15,296 nt of DNA from CAYPEL01 sp964409635. Its GTDB lineage: Bacteria; Pseudomonadota; Gammaproteobacteria; DSM-19610. The stretch is from the NCBI GenBank assembly GCA_964409635.1, contig CAYPEL010000056.1, positions 1-15,296 on the forward strand, read 5' to 3'. How positions within the stretch are numbered: position 1 is the first letter of the stretch; each line of letters opens with the position of its first letter. Positions 8,212 to 15,296 of the stretch are shown here, piece by piece. The notes under the pieces are model-generated. The model did not search any database, was not told where the DNA came from, and saw only the letters and a program-made list of their open reading frames with translations. Position numbers and translations under genes: made by a program.

Positions 8212-8306
8212 GAAACCCAACGTTTGCGGTGACATCCGGTGGCTTGCACCTACCCTACAATGCTTGGATTGACGCTGTATCTCATCGCGGTAAACACCGC
8301 ACCTAC
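8212..8306. repeat. Possible degenerate interspersed repeat between converging genes
   Basis: Two related blocks share GCGGT, then a short variable part, then GCACCTAC: one around 8225-8253 and one at 8287-8306. The second contains the perfect hairpin GCGGT-AAAC-ACCGC (8287-8300). The outer words ACCCAAC and CTACCCTACAA resemble the short palindromic intergenic repeats common in gammaproteobacterial genomes. It lies in the roughly 195-base space between two converging transcription units, where such repeats are often found. Confidence 0.35.
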
Positions 8307-8348
8307 AGACTCTTGCGAATTAATTCAGTACCCTAAGTTTGCAGCTAA

Positions 8349-9843
8349 CTAAAAACCACCCCCTGTCCGAAAACCTCCACCCCCTCGAAAACCACCGCCG
8401 CCAGGCAAATTTCCCCTGGGGAAACGGACACGGCCACCACCCATACCGCCTCCAAATATACTGCCAAGCCCGCCTGGTATCTGGATGCCACGCGGGATCC
8501 TGATTCCACCAGGAAACCCAAAACCGCCGGGCACGCCGATACTGGTCGTCGAAGGATAGTTCCGAAAACGCACAAACTTCTGATCTACCTGGATGGCATT
8601 CCAGAGGCGGTTGGCATCAACAGCGCCACGCACAAACTCAGAAAGCAAACTTGACAATGAGGTATCGTCATTAAACCGCGAATTGGCCGCATCGAAATTA
8701 TACTGTTTGTAACGCGCCCGGATATCTTCAAGGTCATGCAGGCGCACGGTGTGCTGTTGATGCACCTGCCGGTTATCGTCAAGACTCTGATCGAGTGTGG
8801 CTTTCCTGCGGCGGAGGTCGCCGAGTTGGCTGACCAGGGAATCATCTTCATATCCGTAGGTCAGCTCAGCTTCACGGCGTAACTGTGGAATCGGCTCTGA
8901 CTGAAAATTACCGATTAAAACTGCAATCGCCTGGGTAAAATATTCGTCTTTACCAGAAACGAATTGTTCACGCTTTTCAAGTAAATTTGCATACCGATTG
9001 ACTGCCTGCTGAATCGACTCATCCAGATCGGTTAGCTTGGATTTTTCAGCGCTGACCGCCGCCTCTAACGCAGGTACGCCATCGGCCTCTTCAGCAGTAC
9101 GTTCTATCGCTGACAGCGTCTCCATCTGCTGTCCCGCTTGCTTCTCTAGCTGCTTACAATGTTCGCGTAGTCGTTTGGGTATTTCTTGCAGCATAAAATA
9201 ATTCTGCCGCGCCGGTTCGAAGCGGATATGTTGCGCGAGTAAATTATCAAAAAAACGCACAACAAGTCCAGCCTGGTATTCTGATGTACCGTATTGCCTA
9301 TCCCAAAGGTAACTGAACAATCTATCTGCACGGTAAGGTTCAGCTTTGCTGGTGTGCTCTTTTTCAACTTGTTCAGCCTTTTCTTCGGCAGCACCCAGGG
9401 TATCGACAGCCTGCTGGGCAGTAGTTAGTNNNNNNNNNNNNNNNNNNNNNNNNNNNNNNNNNNNNNNNNNNNNNNNNNNNNNNNNACACTTTCGATGCTG
9501 CATTGACTTTATCGGCTTGCTGCTGACGTTGCAGCTCAAGCGTTTTTTGTTCATCGGTGGAAGCCTGCATCTCACCACTCAGTGACTCAAGCGCCTGTTG
9601 GCGTTCTGCTAACAAAGAGGCTGCCTTTTTCTCCGCTCGATCCAGTGACTGCGTAAAACTGCCCAACTGAATATCATCAGCGCGCATTTCGGCAAGTTTT
9701 CTATACGTACCTGACTCATTCTGGCGCAACTCAACCAGCCTGTTACTCGCCAAGGACGCACGGTCTTCCATGCGGTGTAATTCTTCCCGCATTTGCTGCA
9801 GGCCGCGGTCGATGTCCGCCAGTATTGCGCGTCCGCTAATCAT
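8349..9843 (-). CDS. Coiled-coil protein with glycine-rich C-terminal tail, interrupted by an assembly gap
   Basis: I do not recognise this protein. The ATG at 9843 opens 119 codons of Glu/Gln/Ala-rich coiled coil (MISGRAILADIDRGLQQM onward). After 56 N the reading resumes in another frame for 359 codons; a true gap of 55 or 58 bases would restore one protein of about 497 residues. The part after the gap continues as coiled coil, then a helical stretch with aromatic and acidic residues (RADRLFSYLWDRQYGTSEYQ), then further coiled coil. The last 62 residues (coded by 8352-8537) are about 45% glycine: PGG-type repeats turning into GGGGF units and ending FRTGGGF. There is no signal peptide or membrane segment, so it is probably cytoplasmic. 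It is third in a tight operon, 6 bases after the membrane-protein gene at 9850-11124, and may act with that protein's cytoplasmic face. A filament-forming or scaffold role is a guess. Confidence 0.85.
9430..9485. other. Assembly gap of 56 N inside the coiled-coil gene
   Basis: Fifty-six N bases separate two open frames that both read as coiled coil. The flanks need a gap length of 1 modulo 3 to join in frame, so 56 is off by a base or two. An estimated gap size is the simplest explanation; a real frameshift cannot be excluded from sequence. Confidence 0.95.
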
Positions 9844-9849
9844 TATGCG

Positions 9850-11124
9850 TTACCATTGCGTTAAATTTCCACCGCTCCGGTCAATCCTGTAGTCTGGTTT
9901 AAGATAACCACGGCGCTTGGATCCAATAATATTATTTTCGATAATACCGTTATCCTGCTTATCCGCTGCCACCCGCTCAAAATCAGCCTGCGATACACGT
10001 ATTCCCCATTTACTGACTTCTTTAATATTGCCATCTTCTTCAGATTCAATCGGCAGTATAAGGCGCTCTCCGTTCGGCGAGATCGCTTCAACAATCAGGT
10101 AATAGTTGCGCACAGCCGAATTATTATCGGACAACCGCCAAACACCACTTTTCTCTCCTGGCTTGGAAACAACCCGCAGACTGTATTCCGTTTCGAGCTG
10201 AGCTACCAGTGCATTTAAATTAGCCACAGATTGATTGATTACCACACCATTACGGCTGCGCATGGCGGCGAGACCGTCAGTATGGTAGTCCTCCGCCTGG
10301 CGTACAGCCGCTGGTTCAAAGGCAAGCGAGCGGATTTGCGTAAGCAGGTTGTCAAGGGTTTGCGGGACTTCTTCGAGCTTTTCCAACAGATCCAGCATTG
10401 ATTCCGCCGTATCCAATTGCTGTTTGGCGCCATCGAGTAAAGCGGTCTGCTCTTCCAAACGCCCGGTTACTGTTTGCTGCCTGCCAATCAAATTCCCTGG
10501 GTTTATATTAGCGTCCTGTGACATTTTCCGGGCAGACGCCAGCATGTCGACAGACTGTTCCAGACCAGACGATACATCACGGCGTATACCGTTTGCCGTC
10601 TCCTGCAAAGTAATTGGGAATTTTCGTTGTGCATTCTTTAAACGCTTGCCGATTCGTTCCTGTTGTTGCGTCAACACTTCAACATCAAGACCCACTTGTT
10701 TAATGCTTTCATTCAGTGTGTTTACCTGATGCGCAACTTCGCGGCTTTGCGGTACCGTCACAGTACCGTAATGTATACCCCAGGCCGCCAGCAACGCGGC
10801 AAAAGATAACCAGAGTTTCTTTTTCCACTTGCCGCGCTGGACATAGAGGTTCCAAAGCTTGGTCGTAAACGTATCGGCAGGTGGCGTATAGGCAAAGCGT
10901 TCGTCACGCAAAGATTTAACGGCTTCCTCAATGACCTGATCGGAAACCTCTATGCCCTGGGAAGCATATATATCACGCACCTTACGCTTTAAGTCGTCAT
11001 CGCGCGCATCTGCAGTGAGTGCGCGATCTACCACCGAGCGGTTATGCCGCAGCGTATCGGCTACATCCATGGTCAGCATGACGTCACTCAGCTTGACGCC
11101 ACTGGCAGTACTTTCCTGAGTCAT
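9850..11124 (-). CDS. Single-pass membrane protein, probable DUF6384 family
   Basis: The protein has 424 residues. The N-terminal ~97 residues are helical and polar, with KLSDVMLTMDVADTLRH and RKVRDIYASQGIEVSDQ, a pattern I associate from memory with DUF6384; the family name needs a domain search. KWKKK (residues 99-103) is followed by one membrane segment (about 104-122, LWLSFAALLAAWGIHYG). The positive residues before it predict the N-terminus inside and the ~300-residue C-terminal part in the periplasm. That part is mostly coiled coil (about 130-290), then a compact region with WRLSDNN, YYLIVEAISPNGERLILPI and WGIRVSQADFERVAADKQDN, ending in a basic, Asn-rich tail. It starts 9 bases after the upstream gene and stops 6 bases before the next, without strong ribosome-binding sites, so coupled translation is likely. 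It probably links a cytoplasmic partner to the envelope; the function is unknown. Confidence 0.88.
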   Translation of the reverse strand: MTQESTASGVKLSDVMLTMDVADTLRHNRSVVDRALTADARDDDLKRKVRDIYASQGIEVSDQVIEEAVKSLRDERFAYTPPADTFTTKLWNLYVQRGKWKKKLWLSFAALLAAWGIHYGTVTVPQSREVAHQVNTLNESIKQVGLDVEVLTQQQERIGKRLKNAQRKFPITLQETANGIRRDVSSGLEQSVDMLASARKMSQDANINPGNLIGRQQTVTGRLEEQTALLDGAKQQLDTAESMLDLLEKLEEVPQTLDNLLTQIRSLAFEPAAVRQAEDYHTDGLAAMRSRNGVVINQSVANLNALVAQLETEYSLRVVSKPGEKSGVWRLSDNNSAVRNYYLIVEAISPNGERLILPIESEEDGNIKEVSKWGIRVSQADFERVAADKQDNGIIENNIIGSKRRGYLKPDYRIDRSGGNLTQW

Positions 11125-11133
11125 GTTACTGGT

Positions 11134-12351
11134 TTAACTATCTGATAATGAATCTAGTTTCAGCGCATTACCGTTTTTGGCCAATTCTGCCAAGCGGCGC
11201 TTGCCGGACTCAACCGCTTCGCGGACTTCATCCGCATTCCGTGTGGCTGCGGTACGCATTTCTTCGATCAATAGCACACTGCGCTCCTGATAACTAACCA
11301 CAGATTCCACCAGTTTTTTCACTGCATCAGCACGGATAGTCGGACCATAGCCTTCCCTAATGGCCGCTTCCTGAACCTTGCCGCCTACCTCAGCCAGTAC
11401 TTCCAGGCTCTTGCTTACACCTTCTTTCATTTCCTGCAAAGCACGGGTGCTTTCATGCAAACCCCACAATCCGGTGAACGAGGCACTGAGCGCTGTCAAG
11501 ACTATTTCATTGGTGCCAAAGAAAGTAACCGCCTGAGAATATACGCGCTGCTTAGCCTGGGTTGTCTGGTGCAAACGCGCCATGACGGTTTCTGTTATGC
11601 TATAACTTAACGTCAGATTATCTGCCAGATCTTTGGAAATCTGGTAACGGTTATCCGCGTTTTGCAGTTCACGCAGGCGTTCATCGCGCAACAATTCCAG
11701 GCGGGCAATCGTATCACGCGGCTCTTCCTTGCTGCCATCAAGCACTTCAGTCGCGTTGCTCAAATTCTGTCTGGCCTGGTCCAGTTGCCACTCGGCTTTT
11801 TTTAGAATATCCAGCGCCATGACTTCAGACTCTTTCAAGGCGCCGCGGAAATCCCGGTACGCATCCAGAATCATGTGCTCACGTTCGATCTGATCGCGTG
11901 AATCTTTCGCCACATCCAGATAGATTTTTTTAATATCCTGAAAGCGTCCAGGGATGTCACCCCGGGAAAATTTCATCCAGACATTCTGTACTCGCTCGAT
12001 TACATCTACCTTGCCATCTTCGAGCTGGTCAACCATGCTCTTGGCATCATCACGAATACTGTCAAAGGATTGTGAAATACTTTTATAACGCTCACCAATC
12101 TGCATGGCATTGATCTGTTCACGCACAACTTCGTTAAAGAGTGACGCTTGATTCAGCGTCCTGGAAATAGCCACCGCTTTGGTTTCATCCAAGTCGGATA
12201 TTTTTTCAATCAACGCGATAATGGGTGCTTCGTCTGTGGTTTCAGAGACCAGCCCCAGATCACGCAGCTTGTTCATTGCCTGGTCGAGATATTTCAAGGG
12301 TGACGTGTTGAGTACGTCCTGTGTCATTGCAGCGATAGATGATGATGTCAT
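11134..12351 (-). CDS. Soluble all-helical protein, remotely TelA-like
   Basis: The ATG at 12351 follows a strong ribosome-binding site (GGAGG, 7 bases spacing) and gives 405 residues with no signal peptide and no clear membrane segment. Nearly the whole chain is predicted helix, with long charged stretches (about 85-270). A more hydrophobic helix lies at 283-298 (IVLTALSASFTGLWGL), followed by a helical C-terminal part (STRALQEMKEGVSKSLEVL, then LIEEMRTAATRNADEVREAV and GKRRLAELAKN). The order of a hydrophobic patch, then an ALQ-type helix, then a VKKL-to-KRRLAEL region resembles the C-terminal half of TelA toxic-anion resistance proteins, but the similarity is weak and from memory. It is the first gene of a three-gene operon with a membrane protein and a coiled-coil protein. 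It has its own -10 box and a Fur-like site upstream. The molecular activity is unknown. Confidence 0.88.
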   Translation of the reverse strand: MTSSSIAAMTQDVLNTSPLKYLDQAMNKLRDLGLVSETTDEAPIIALIEKISDLDETKAVAISRTLNQASLFNEVVREQINAMQIGERYKSISQSFDSIRDDAKSMVDQLEDGKVDVIERVQNVWMKFSRGDIPGRFQDIKKIYLDVAKDSRDQIEREHMILDAYRDFRGALKESEVMALDILKKAEWQLDQARQNLSNATEVLDGSKEEPRDTIARLELLRDERLRELQNADNRYQISKDLADNLTLSYSITETVMARLHQTTQAKQRVYSQAVTFFGTNEIVLTALSASFTGLWGLHESTRALQEMKEGVSKSLEVLAEVGGKVQEAAIREGYGPTIRADAVKKLVESVVSYQERSVLLIEEMRTAATRNADEVREAVESGKRRLAELAKNGNALKLDSLSDS

Positions 12352-12379
12352 TGGTATCCTCCCTATGGATCTATGCCTG

Positions 12380-12408
12380 ATTATAGCTTGGATTATTCTT
12401 AATTTGAT
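12380..12408 (-). promoter_or_regulatory. Probable promoter of the three-gene operon
   Basis: On the minus strand a perfect TATAAT (12380-12385) lies 28 bases before the first gene's start codon. ATCAAA (12403-12408), 17 bases upstream, matches the -35 consensus at only three positions. A weak -35 suggests that an activator or another sigma factor may help. The predicted transcript starts near 12373. Confidence 0.5.
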
Positions 12409-12429
12409 CGATTAAGTAAAGTGGAAACT

Positions 12430-12447
12430 CATAATGATAATGATAAA
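12430..12447. promoter_or_regulatory. Fur-box-like triple hexamer
   Basis: Three adjacent hexamers read CATAAT, GATAAT, GATAAA, matching three tandem copies of the Fur-type unit GATAAT at 16 of 18 positions. All three are in direct orientation; the classic Fur box has the last unit inverted. The site lies about 80 bases before the first gene of the three-gene operon and upstream of its -10 box, which is not the usual place for repression. A chance AT-rich repeat is a real alternative. Confidence 0.3.
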
Positions 12448-12774
12448 ATCAATACGCTACTGCGAATTAGCATAAATTCGGTAACTAAGTACAGCCACAG
12501 GGTGCTGTTTCGGGAACAGGCTTGAATTGAATTAACCCAACTATTTAAGTAATGTGGTAGCATTTTCACTCAGCCATGCTGAAATCTATGCCATTCCGCC
12601 CAGTAAAAAAACCTTCGGCACAACGGAAACAATCAGGCGTGAATTTCCTATGCTTTTTTAGTCGTGCTGTAATTAAGAATTGTGTCTGTCAAGCCGGGTG
12701 TTGCCCAAACAGAGGCTACTGCTAATATTTGAGAGAGCGCTATTTATCCCCTGTTACCGAGTTACTTGCCTGCA

Positions 12775-14292
12775 TCAGGTTCCACAAAAAGTTTGCCTGA
12801 CTACTTCTTCAGGGTTAGGGGGGCGCATGTAACTATGCTTTTCAAGTTGCAACTCATACGGGTTCTGCAACACGTCGTACAAATCATAAAACACTGAAAA
12901 ATCGGCATCATCTTCTGCCGCTCTGATCGCCGCTTCTATCTGATGATTACGGGGGATGTAAACCGGATTTACCGCCTGCATCTTTGCCTGTCGTTCTGCA
13001 TTACTTTGTGTCTCTTCACGTAAACGTTTACGCCACTTAATCGCCCAATCATCAAACTGCGCTGTGTTATCAAACAGGTTTCGGCAATCGCCGTCATGTT
13101 CTACGGTTTTTTCAGCCGCTAACAGCCGCGAAAGATAAAAAAACATGAGTGTAAAATCGGCGTTGTTCTCAGACATTATATTAAGCAATTCCTCAATGAG
13201 TCTTTTGTCATCAGCCGGTTTTATTTTATCAGTGGGCGTAAATAATCCGCACTTGGCTCGCATACCAGTCAGCCAACTATGCTGGTATGACTCCGCATAG
13301 GTTTTCAATACATCCTGCGCAGCATCAACCGCCGCTTCGCTGTCCTCTGCAAGTAACGGTAATAATGTTTCTGCCAATCGTGTTAAATTCCACAGCCCGA
13401 TGGAGGGTTGATTGCTATAAGCATATCGCCCACCGCGATCGATGGAGCTAAACACCCGGTCATGATCATAGGCATCCATAAACGCACAGGGCCCGTAATC
13501 AATCGTTTCCCCGGCTACCGACATATTGTCGGTATTCATCACGCCATGAATAAACCCCAACTGCATCCACTGAGCAATTAATGCCGCCTGGCGATCAACA
13601 ATGGCTTTTAATAAAGCCACATAAGGGTTATCGGCCTCAGCCGCCAGTGGATAATTGCGTTCGATGACATAGTCAGCCAGTTTCTGTATAGCTTCAATAT
13701 CGCCTTTTGCCGAAAAATACTGGAAGGTACCGACGCGGACAAAACTCGTTGCAATACGCGTAATAATACCACCTGGCAGTAATCGCTCTCTCGCCACTTC
13801 CTCGCCCGTCGTCACCGCGGCTAATGCACGTGTCGTCGGCACACCCAGCTTTGCCATTGCCTCGCTGACCAAATATTCACGCAGCACTGGACCCAGAGCA
13901 GCGCGTCCATCACCGTTACGAGAATACACAGTGCGTCCGGACCCTTTTAATTGCATATCAAAGGAAATGCCAGTGGGACTGACTATCTCGCCTAATAAAA
14001 TTGCACGGCCATCACCCAGCTGAGGATTAAAGTGACCAAATTGGTGGCCCGCGTAAGCCATCGCCAATGGCTCTGCACCATCAGGAATGAGGTTACCCGA
14101 AAAAAGAGCCGCGCCATCTGTTGAATTTAGATCTGCGTTGGATAGCCCAAGCGCTTCTACAAGGCTTTCATTCAGTTTAATCAGCGCAGGACTGACCACG
14201 GGTGATGGGGTGGTTTTTACGTAAAATGTTTTTCCTAACTTTACGTATCGATTATTAAAGAGGATTGGTTTCAATTTATTTTCTAGTGGCAA
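12775..14292 (-). CDS. selO: Protein adenylyltransferase SelO/YdiU family
   Basis: SelO (YdiU, UPF0061) proteins are pseudokinases that transfer AMP from ATP onto Ser, Thr or Tyr of target proteins, with links to redox stress. The frame gives 505 residues. Conserved blocks are MAYAGHQFGHFNPQLGDGRA (about 78-96), QLKGSGRTVYSRNGDGRAAL with the ATP-site Lys at 116, and FIHGVMNTDNMS with the catalytic Asp255 and Asn256. The metal-binding Asp265 follows in IDYGPCAF, and NPVYIPRNHQIEAAI comes near the end. All match the active residues known from SelO structures. The protein ends FCGT, keeping the conserved Cys near the C-terminus that in some relatives is selenocysteine or part of CSS. The best start is a TTG at 14292, since no ATG occurs before the conserved region; there is no clear ribosome-binding site, so the start is uncertain. 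It is a single gene. Confidence 0.95.
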   Translation of the reverse strand: MPLENKLKPILFNNRYVKLGKTFYVKTTPSPVVSPALIKLNESLVEALGLSNADLNSTDGAALFSGNLIPDGAEPLAMAYAGHQFGHFNPQLGDGRAILLGEIVSPTGISFDMQLKGSGRTVYSRNGDGRAALGPVLREYLVSEAMAKLGVPTTRALAAVTTGEEVARERLLPGGIITRIATSFVRVGTFQYFSAKGDIEAIQKLADYVIERNYPLAAEADNPYVALLKAIVDRQAALIAQWMQLGFIHGVMNTDNMSVAGETIDYGPCAFMDAYDHDRVFSSIDRGGRYAYSNQPSIGLWNLTRLAETLLPLLAEDSEAAVDAAQDVLKTYAESYQHSWLTGMRAKCGLFTPTDKIKPADDKRLIEELLNIMSENNADFTLMFFYLSRLLAAEKTVEHDGDCRNLFDNTAQFDDWAIKWRKRLREETQSNAERQAKMQAVNPVYIPRNHQIEAAIRAAEDDADFSVFYDLYDVLQNPYELQLEKHSYMRPPNPEEVVRQTFCGT

Positions 14293-14453
14293 TAACGGGA
14301 TAGACCACAGTTTAACTGACTCAGTGGATCACAATGTCAGAGAAAATATACGGAAATGCATTTAATGGTTGCCTAAACCAAGGCGTCAATTCTTAGTAGT
14401 CCAGGCTAGTACTCCGACAAGGCACGTGCAATCATCTTACTGATCGTTGATTG

Positions 14454-14502
14454 AAAAAAAGATTAAAAAAAATGGCCAGGTGCTTCCTTGCACCTTGGCC
14501 AT
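14454..14502 (-). terminator. Strong intrinsic terminator after the dockerin gene
   Basis: On the minus strand ATGGCC-A-AGGTGC pairs with GCACCT-GGCCAT (12 pairs, one bulged A, loop AAGGAA), followed by eight T, AATC and seven more T. It begins 17 bases after the stop codon of the calcium-binding protein gene and is a textbook rho-independent terminator. Confidence 0.93.
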
Positions 14503-14518
14503 CAGGGATTACACAAGT

Positions 14519-15296
14519 TTATCTACGTCTGTTTTTATTACAGAGCACCACGTCTTCTGTAGAGATAACGCCATCACCATCCGCATCGCGAGGATCGTTG
14601 GCGCCATCAGCGGTGTTGCCACGTGAGCGCAGGATGCTCCTGATGTCGAGGCCATCAACATCATTATCACCATCGACGTCGCATCTAGCCGTCAGGTCAA
14701 GCGTTCCAGCAGGCGCTTTGCGCCGTGACTTATTGCAGATGACTACATCATCCCGCGTGATACTCCCATCACCGTTTGCATCACGAGGATCGCTAGAACC
14801 CTCGGCTGTATCACCACGTGAGCGTAGGATTGCCAAGATGTCGAAGCTGTCAACATCACCATCTCCATTTACGTCACAGATGCCACCTGAAGGTTCTTCG
14901 ACTTCGATGGTACAGGTAGCAGAACAACCGTCACCGTCAACCGTGTTGCCGTCATCGCAAGCTTCACCGTCATCCAGGGTACCGTCGCCACAGGCTGCAG
15001 GTGCGGTTTCTATGGTACAGGTAGCAGAACAACCGTCACCGTCAACCGTGTTGCCGTCATCACAAGCTTCACCGGCGTCCAGGGTACCGTCACCACAGGC
15101 TGCTTCTATTTCACATAAACTGTTGCAGCCATCACCATTACTGACGTTGCCATCGTCACAGGCTTCACCCTCATCCAGGATACCGTCACCACACGCAGGT
15201 GTTATTTCTATGGTGCAGATGCCGGAACAACCGTCACCGTCGTCCGTGTTACCGTCATCACATTCCTCGCCTGGATCGACTGTGTTGTCGCCACAA
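14519..15296 (-). CDS. Secreted-type calcium-binding protein with DUF4215 repeats and dockerin-like modules (5' end missing)
   Basis: The frame is open from the window edge to TAA at 14519, showing the last 259 residues of a longer protein; a TTG at 14836 is an internal Leu, not a start. First come four cysteine-rich repeats of the form CGDG-x4-GE-x-CDDGN-x3-GDGC-x3-C-x-IE, which is the DUF4215 or Myxococcus cysteine-rich repeat. Then two dockerin-like modules follow, each with a pair of calcium-loop motifs (DVNGDGDVDSFD with DANGDGSITRDD, and DVDGDNDVDGLD with DADGDGVISTED). Each module ends CNK followed by RR. The many Cys and Asp residues fit an exported, disulfide-bonded, calcium-binding protein; the signal peptide and any catalytic domain would be upstream, outside the window. 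The role is unknown; adhesion or matrix assembly is a guess. A strong terminator follows the stop. Confidence 0.92.
   Translation of the reverse strand, partial: CGDNTVDPGEECDDGNTDDGDGCSGICTIEITPACGDGILDEGEACDDGNVSNGDGCNSLCEIEAACGDGTLDAGEACDDGNTVDGDGCSATCTIETAPAACGDGTLDDGEACDDGNTVDGDGCSATCTIEVEEPSGGICDVNGDGDVDSFDILAILRSRGDTAEGSSDPRDANGDGSITRDDVVICNKSRRKAPAGTLDLTARCDVDGDNDVDGLDIRSILRSRGNTADGANDPRDADGDGVISTEDVVLCNKNRRR
14522..14878 (-). repeat. Two dockerin-like modules, 65-residue period
   Basis: Module 1 starts at 14878 and module 2 at 14683, a spacing of 195 bases. Both read CDV-x-GD-x-DVD-x2-DI-x2-ILRSRG, then DPRDA-x-GDG, then DVV-x-CNK. They are joined by a short linker (APAGTLDLTAR). 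Each module holds two EF-hand-like loops, as in type I dockerins. Confidence 0.85.
14903..15295 (-). repeat. Four DUF4215-type cysteine-rich repeats
   Basis: Units of 30 residues (90 bases) lie at 15206-15295, 15104-15193, 15008-15097 and 14903-14992, with linkers of 2 to 5 residues. Each has four Cys at equal positions. The last two units differ by only about four bases, mostly at third positions; the first two are more diverged. More units probably continue beyond the window edge. Confidence 0.93.

Larger units (their letters stand above)
12352..12774. other. Intergenic region between the selO-like gene and the three-gene operon
   Basis: About 420 bases, AT-rich, between two genes that both read leftwards. 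Apart from the promoter, the ribosome-binding site and the Fur-like repeat near the left end, I see no tRNA, no recognisable small RNA and no convincing terminator after the selO-like gene. A plus-strand open frame of 49 codons (12576-12725) with a cysteine-rich end is present but has no ribosome-binding site. Confidence 0.6.

Noticed and set aside
14519..14836. Dockerin protein as a complete gene starting at 14836
   Set aside because: The proposed start is a TTG inside the first dockerin module; the frame stays open upstream through the DUF4215 repeats to the window edge.
14903..15295. CRISPR-like array
   Set aside because: The regular repeats are in frame, cysteine-codon-rich and coding; the spacers are too short and encode protein linkers.

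Overview
The window reads as a chromosomal scaffold from an uncultured or draft-assembled gammaproteobacterium. The evidence is the gene order queA-tgt-yajC-secD-secF next to a tRNA-Leu gene that encodes its own CCA end, protein sequences closest in feel to gammaproteobacterial families, mid-range GC (about half by eye), and two runs of N that look like scaffold joins. No species can be named from the sequence alone.

Left part (1-5120, minus strand): a housekeeping operon transcribed leftwards. queA and tgt make queuosine in tRNA and overlap by a few bases. yajC, secD and secF encode the accessory proteins of the Sec translocon. secF runs off the window edge. secD is interrupted by a 10-N placeholder that breaks the frame artificially. 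Middle left (5245-8195, plus strand): a tRNA-Leu(CAA) gene with a good sigma70 promoter, then a monocistronic alpha-glucan phosphorylase gene with its own promoter, a leader hairpin and a modest terminator.

Middle right (8349-12351, minus strand): a tight three-gene operon of poorly characterised proteins. In order of transcription these are a soluble helical protein with a remote likeness to TelA, a single-pass membrane protein that I take to be DUF6384, and a coiled-coil protein ending in a long glycine-rich tail. The spacers are 9 and 6 bases, so the three products probably work together, perhaps in envelope or toxic-anion stress. This is the most likely place for an undescribed system. 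A perfect -10 box and a Fur-like AT repeat lie upstream.

Right part (12775-15296, minus strand): a SelO/YdiU-type protein AMPylase gene, then a strong terminator that ends a partial gene for a secreted-type calcium-binding protein. That protein is built from at least four DUF4215 cysteine-rich repeats followed by two dockerin-like modules. I saw no CRISPR array, rRNA, transposase or phage gene.
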